From assembly GCA_002451155.1 (NCBI GenBank), contig DKBG01000075.1:1-10396 (forward strand): a stretch of DNA of 10,396 bases, in the 5' to 3' direction. The translations under genes were made by a program, and so were the position numbers. Below the pieces are notes generated by a model. That model saw nothing but the letters and a program-made list of their open reading frames with translations, was not told the DNA's origin and did no database searches. Shown one piece after another: positions 7,000 through 10,396 of this stretch (positions within the stretch are counted from its first letter, which is position 1; each line of letters starts with the position of its first letter). The stretch is from Ignavibacteria bacterium UBA6906. GTDB lineage: Bacteria; Bacteroidota; Ignavibacteria; UBA10030; UBA6906.

Positions 7000-8469
7000 A
7001 TGGGACACTCATATTCGCGTACCATCGGCTTGGTTCTGCTATGCCTGCTGGGCGCATCACCGTGGGGATTCACGCAGCAGACCTCAACGGCCGCTTCAGA
7101 GTCTCAGGAGCAACAGAAGAGGCGTCAGCTGATGAAATCAAGGGGTCCCGATGGCTCCATGACAGTCCTCCCTGTCATCCTGGCCGGACGGCCTTATGAT
7201 CGCGTGTCAGAACTGGTGGGGGTTCTTCTCGAACAAAAGGGACTACGCAATATTGAAATAGGTCCAATACCATGTACGCCTCCAGCCGGCGTCGCGTTGG
7301 ACAAGCTTGCCGAAGCGGTGACTGAATTCGTAAAGAAGAACCCGGTTGCAACAGAGTACGCTCTGTACGGCGAATACAACGGTAGCCCCCAGACGGGTCT
7401 CGTCGAGCTCCGCGCCGTTGTCGTCGACAAGACCGGCGGGGTGGTATGGATGGACCGTCAGGGCGAGCAAGACGAGGCGATGATGCGAGTCCAGCAAAAA
7501 GAGCCAATGACCTTCTCGGTTCTGTTGGTTGAGCGCTTGAGCCCGGCGCTTGGCCTCAACGAGGAAACGGCGAAAGCCGCGAAACCCGGGAAAATGGCAA
7601 GACTCATGGAAGAGAGAAGTGGACTGCCACCCGAGAGTGAAAGGGCTGCTCTTACCCAACGCCAGAAAGAGCTGAGGGAAACCAGGAGGACGATAACCCT
7701 GACGGTTTTTCCGGCTCAGATAGGTGATACAACGAATTTGGCAACCTCAACCCTGTTAGCAAAAATGATCACCGACGCCGGGCTCTGCAAGGCAGTGCCT
7801 GCAAAGCAGTCGATGGTGCTGAAGGTTCCCCGTGATCCAAACGAGATGAAGATGCTCTGGGGCCTCGCGGGTGCATTCAGGGAAAAGTGCAAGAAGAATC
7901 CGATCGGATCCGATTATGTTCTCTTTGCCGACTACGCGTTCAATCCCGAACGGTGGGAGCAGGGATTTGTCCACTTCGTGGTGTGTGATCGCAACGGCGA
8001 ATGGGTAATCGTGGATCTGCAGAACTCGCACCAGCCCGAATACCAGACCATTAAGCCAACCTCGATAGAAGGCTGCAGCAAGCTGATAGTGAAACGTCTG
8101 GAGGGATACCTCAAATTGTCGATTGCGGATGATCTGCGGGAGACAATTCGGACTTCCGGAATTGGGGATGCAGTTTCAAGATTCAATGTGCTTCGGGCAA
8201 AGTCAGATGAGTATAGCTTGTCCGAGCAGGAGATGAACTCCCTTGGATATGAGTACTTGCAGGCGAAACGGTTCAAGGAAGCAATCGAGATCTTCAAATT
8301 GAATGTCGTAGCCTTCCCGGAGTCCTTCAATGCGTATGACAGTCTGGGAGAAGCATGCGCCACGGCGGGGGAAAAGGACCTGGCAATCAAGAACTACGAA
8401 AAGTCACTCCAGCTGAACCCGAACAGCCAGAGCGGAATCGATGCCCTGAAGAAGTTGAAGGCGCAATAG
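7000..8469 (+). CDS. Exported protein with two copies of an unnamed domain and a C-terminal TPR
   Basis: A 489-residue protein of unknown function. Residues 1 to about 26 form a Sec-type signal peptide (hydrophobic core IGLVLLCLLGAS); no lipobox is visible, so it is probably periplasmic or secreted. Two regions look like diverged copies of one domain, about 53-183 and 231-372. Both open with a beta strand (MTVLPVILAG; ITLTVFPAQI), carry a helix ending in KKNP followed by a YALYGEY or YVLFADY strand, then G-V-x-D-x-x-G-x-W-V-like strands, and end with VERL or VKRL. A charged helix (about 200-230) links them. The C-terminus (about 407-489) is a TPR pair with GYEYLQAKRFKEAIEIFKLN and YEKSLQLNPN, similar to the TPR tails known on some serine hydrolases of the beta-lactamase-like family, but no hydrolase domain is present here. 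A strong ribosome binding site lies upstream. A degraded relative of the second copy lies just downstream. I do not recognise the repeated domain by name. Confidence 0.9.
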   Translation: MGHSYSRTIGLVLLCLLGASPWGFTQQTSTAASESQEQQKRRQLMKSRGPDGSMTVLPVILAGRPYDRVSELVGVLLEQKGLRNIEIGPIPCTPPAGVALDKLAEAVTEFVKKNPVATEYALYGEYNGSPQTGLVELRAVVVDKTGGVVWMDRQGEQDEAMMRVQQKEPMTFSVLLVERLSPALGLNEETAKAAKPGKMARLMEERSGLPPESERAALTQRQKELRETRRTITLTVFPAQIGDTTNLATSTLLAKMITDAGLCKAVPAKQSMVLKVPRDPNEMKMLWGLAGAFREKCKKNPIGSDYVLFADYAFNPERWEQGFVHFVVCDRNGEWVIVDLQNSHQPEYQTIKPTSIEGCSKLIVKRLEGYLKLSIADDLRETIRTSGIGDAVSRFNVLRAKSDEYSLSEQEMNSLGYEYLQAKRFKEAIEIFKLNVVAFPESFNAYDSLGEACATAGEKDLAIKNYEKSLQLNPNSQSGIDALKKLKAQ

Positions 8470-8699
8470 GACATTGCCCGCAGGAGTTCGATCACGGCCT
8501 GAGATCTATTGCCGCGAAACGCCCCGCTGTCGGGGGATCTCACACGGCTCGGGTCGCAATGTATGTGCTATATATTTCGTTGAGCAGAATTCACATCAGC
8601 CTGACTACCAGCGCGTGAAGTCAACTTCGCAGGCTGCCGGTTCAACGCCTGCGACAATCTTGTCAATAGTGTACCGTAGAACAGGGAAAGAGAGACAGG
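8470..8699. other. Intergenic gap containing a decayed gene remnant
   Basis: 230 bases lie between the secreted TPR protein and the membrane protein gene. The middle carries the degraded fragment described separately. No clear terminator was found; a purine-rich stretch (GGGAAAGAGAG) at 8683-8693 lies just before the next start and may serve as its weak ribosome binding site. Confidence 0.6.
8533..8668 (+). pseudogene. Degraded fragment related to the second repeated domain of the secreted TPR protein
   Basis: One frame at 8585-8611 reads QNSHQPDYQ, followed by RVKSTS. The intact upstream gene reads QNSHQPEYQ then TIKPTS at its residues 341-355. Across 24 aligned codons about half the residues are identical. 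At the DNA level many third positions differ (CAGAATTCACATCAGCCT against CAGAACTCGCACCAGCCC), so this is an old copy, not a recent duplication or assembly error. Weaker similarity extends upstream (GRNVCAIYF against DRNGEWVIV) and downstream (a shared AATAGTG/GATAGTG stretch after a small length change). No start, ribosome binding site or complete domain surrounds it. It looks like the relic of a second member of this family. The exact limits are approximate. Confidence 0.6.
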
Positions 8700-9266
8700 A
8701 TGGATACCGGTTCCGGATTGCCAGAAACGCGCACCGAGCGCCCCATGGCGTGGCTGCTTTTGGCCGCAGGATGCCTTATGCTCGCCCTTGCGTACGTATT
8801 GGGGATAAGCGACAACCCTCCGGGCATCGTGTTGCTCCTCGCCGGCTTGTTTGCAGTAGCGCTCGGAGCCATCTTCAGTTTCGTACGAGGTGGCAGGCGT
8901 AGTCCAACACATCAATTGCTCTACTGGGCCCCGAGAGCATTGTGCATAGTCTTTGCCCTCTTCCTCAGTCTTTTCGCTCTTGATGTCTTTCAGGAAGGAC
9001 GGGGAGTGTTGGAGACAGCACTCGCCCTCTTCTTGCATCTGATCCCCACATTTCTCCTTCTGATACTGCTCGCACTCTCATGGCGGAGGGAGTGGATTGC
9101 CGGGATTATCTTTCCCTTGCTCGGAGTACTGTACGTCGTCTGGGCCTGGAACAAACCCTTCGGGGTTTTGTCTACGCTCCTTTTGATGGCCGGGCCCCCG
9201 ATCTTGACCGGGGCACTGTTCCTCCTCAACTGGTATTACAGAAGGAAACTCAGGGAACAATTCTGA
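8700..9266 (+). CDS. Six-span membrane protein with a DUF7670-like C-terminal half
   Basis: A 188-residue, very hydrophobic protein with about six predicted membrane spans: residues 17-36, 42-62, 79-97, 104-127, 132-150 and 156-176. From residue about 77 onward (RALCIVFALFLSLFALDVF, HLIPTFLLLILLALSWR, GVLYVVWAW, LFLLNWYYRR) it resembles small four-span proteins I recall as DUF7670, whose function is unknown; the family name is from memory. The first two spans form an extra N-terminal module joined by a basic loop (RGGRRSP), so it looks like a two-part fusion. The start at 8700 has only a weak purine-rich stretch upstream; ATG at 8745 (residue 16) is an alternative that keeps all spans. It faces the minus-strand hydrolase gene with a 111-base gap. 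Confidence 0.8.
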   Translation: MDTGSGLPETRTERPMAWLLLAAGCLMLALAYVLGISDNPPGIVLLLAGLFAVALGAIFSFVRGGRRSPTHQLLYWAPRALCIVFALFLSLFALDVFQEGRGVLETALALFLHLIPTFLLLILLALSWRREWIAGIIFPLLGVLYVVWAWNKPFGVLSTLLLMAGPPILTGALFLLNWYYRRKLREQF

Positions 9267-9325
9267 GTTCAACGGCACTCAACGCCTCTGCGGTCTATCC
9301 TTCAGGCATGGCGTCTCACTGCTCC

Positions 9326-9347
9326 TCCGGACCCGATGCGGGTCGGA
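9326..9347. terminator. Weak hairpin between convergent genes
   Basis: GACCC (9330-9334) and GGGTC (9340-9344) pair perfectly around a five-base loop, and TCC (9326-9328) with GGA (9345-9347) extend the stem past one bulged G. It lies in the 111-base gap between two converging genes, where a bidirectional terminator is expected. There is no T-run on either side, so the call is tentative. Confidence 0.3.
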
Positions 9348-9377
9348 CACAATCCAGAGGGCCGTGCGCGGTCTGAG

Positions 9378-10396
9378 TCACCGTGCTGTCGGTCGGAGGA
9401 CCTCCACCTCCCTCCATCCCACCCATGACGGGCTTTGCAGGGTAAGTATCTTGACATAACGGATCATCGTCAGGCCAGGAGTCGGGATTTCAAGTACGTC
9501 CCGGTCCTTTGTTCGACCGCGGAGCTCTTTCAAAAGACGATACTCGTCGTTCTGTCCGCGGACCCAGATCTGATGGTGCGTCTCCCCCGCCGGGTATTGT
9601 GACACGATAAGCCTGATTATCTGGACCGAGTCGGGTGTCTGGAGATCGAGCTCAATCCACTGGGGCGGCACACCTCCCGAGTTCCATGGGCGTGTTGTCT
9701 CGTCGATGGCATACTCAGGGACGTTTTTCTGATATGTCTTCGACGCATTCACCTTCGCCCTGTCAGTCCTGTTCTTCCGGATACGGGCGACAATGCTCCC
9801 TGAGCACGGGTCGGGCCGGTAGATGGGGGCAAGGACCCGGTTCAGAGATTCATCGTCATCCATTAGATTGTATGTGTCAGGGTTCTTTTCAATGTGCCAG
9901 GCCCAGAAGATCCAGCCGTCAACCCCCAGTCCACACGACGCGGCCTGCAATTCGACCATTTTCCGAATTGCGGCCTCACGTGACGGATACTGGTCTGTGA
10001 GCGCCCCGAATTCTCCCATGACGACCGGCTTGGCGCTGAAGCCGACAATACCGAAGTTCTCTGCCAGCTGCGCCAGCGTGGGGCCTCCGGCTTCCGGATA
10101 CACATGGATGTCGACGAGGTCAATCCGCGATCTGCGAATGACCGGTCCGACAACACTGATCCTGTTCTCCCCCACCCGCGTGGGATGCGGCCCTTGCGGC
10201 GGAATGAACCCCACCGCTATCAAGGCGGTCGGGTCCATCTGAAGCACGCTCTCCCTCACCCTGTCAATCCAGTAGATGAGACCCTCTTCAAGCATCCGGT
10301 TCTTCTCAGCGGCTGACGCGAGGTCATACGTCCTTCCGTTTGCCGTCGTGATGCTTCCCGAGTCCAGCGACAGCGGCGGAAGGTCGGAATCGAATG
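9378..10396 (-). CDS. Probable glycoside hydrolase (GH5/clan GH-A-like) with discoidin-like C-terminal domain, 5'-partial
   Basis: The minus-strand frame is open through the right edge; codons before the ATG at 10295 read FDSDLPPLSLDSG and ASAAEKNRM with no stop, so the N-terminus is outside the window. The visible part holds the second half of a (beta/alpha)8 glycosidase barrel: DLVDIHVYP, then KPVVMGEFG, whose Glu (codon at 10011-10013) is the likely catalytic nucleophile after beta strand 7, then GWIFWAWHIE at strand 8. The acid/base Glu on strand 4 would lie outside the window. After a linker with a charged stretch (RIRKNRTDRAK), the last 120 or so residues look like an F5/8 type C (discoidin) beta sandwich (WNSGGVPPQWIELDLQTP, IIRLIVSQYPAG, MIRYVKILTLQSPSWVGWREVEV), often a carbohydrate-binding domain. 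The likely role is outside the cytoplasm on a polysaccharide or glycoconjugate; the substrate cannot be told. It is convergent with the membrane protein gene. Confidence 0.85.
   Translation of the reverse strand, partial: FDSDLPPLSLDSGSITTANGRTYDLASAAEKNRMLEEGLIYWIDRVRESVLQMDPTALIAVGFIPPQGPHPTRVGENRISVVGPVIRRSRIDLVDIHVYPEAGGPTLAQLAENFGIVGFSAKPVVMGEFGALTDQYPSREAAIRKMVELQAASCGLGVDGWIFWAWHIEKNPDTYNLMDDDESLNRVLAPIYRPDPCSGSIVARIRKNRTDRAKVNASKTYQKNVPEYAIDETTRPWNSGGVPPQWIELDLQTPDSVQIIRLIVSQYPAGETHHQIWVRGQNDEYRLLKELRGRTKDRDVLEIPTPGLTMIRYVKILTLQSPSWVGWREVEVLRPTAR

Noticed and set aside
6699..7199. Plus-strand open frame bridging the hybrid kinase end and the secreted protein start
   Set aside because: It overlaps two well-supported genes in another frame and has a low-complexity, proline-rich product.
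8474..8902. Plus-strand open frame of 142 codons as an intact gene
   Set aside because: Only its middle carries similarity to the upstream protein; its second half overlaps the membrane protein gene out of frame, so it is treated as a remnant.
9378..10295. ATG at 10295 (minus strand) as the start of the hydrolase gene
   Set aside because: The frame is open to the window edge with sensible protein upstream, and starting there would remove half of the catalytic barrel.

Overview
The window holds five protein genes on about 10.4 kb, GC-rich by eye, two of them cut by the window edges, plus one decayed gene fragment. No RNA genes, insertion sequences or CRISPR arrays were seen. The gene types suggest a Gram-negative, environmental bacterium of the Bacteroidota/Ignavibacteria/Calditrichota (FCB) kind, or possibly Acidobacteriota. 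They are eukaryotic-like Ser/Thr kinases fused to TolB-N/FlgO-like and TPR regions, a hybrid histidine kinase ending in an AraC domain, a DUF7670-like membrane protein, and a clan GH-A-like glycosidase with a discoidin-like tail. This placement is inferred from family flavour; no marker gene is present.

Left part (2-4597): two tandem, same-strand paralogues of a membrane receptor kinase. The layout is cytosolic Ser/Thr kinase, one membrane span, TolB-N/FlgO-like domain, then TPR repeats, with the last two predicted outside the cytoplasm. The first lacks most of its kinase domain because the gene enters from beyond the left edge; the ATG at 89 is an internal methionine. The second is complete, with all catalytic motifs. 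A 237-base non-coding gap separates them.

Middle (4625-6835): 27 bases after the second kinase lies a one-protein two-component system, GAF - HisKA - HATPase - receiver - AraC-type DNA-binding domain. It has no membrane span, unlike the classic hybrid two-component sensors of Bacteroidota. The tight spacing suggests co-transcription, and a Ser/Thr kinase to His/Asp phosphorelay connection is a reasonable hypothesis.

Right-middle (7000-9266): a secreted protein with two diverged copies of one domain and a C-terminal TPR; then a 230-base gap carrying a degraded remnant similar to the second copy of that domain; then a six-span membrane protein with a DUF7670-like C-terminal half.

Right edge (9378-10396, minus strand): the C-terminal part of a probable glycoside hydrolase with a discoidin-like (F5/8 type C) carbohydrate-binding tail, convergent with the membrane protein and open through the right edge. 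Overall this is a signalling cluster (surface sensing by TPR receptors, cytosolic relay, AraC output) beside exported and carbohydrate-related genes. The regulatory targets cannot be told from sequence alone.
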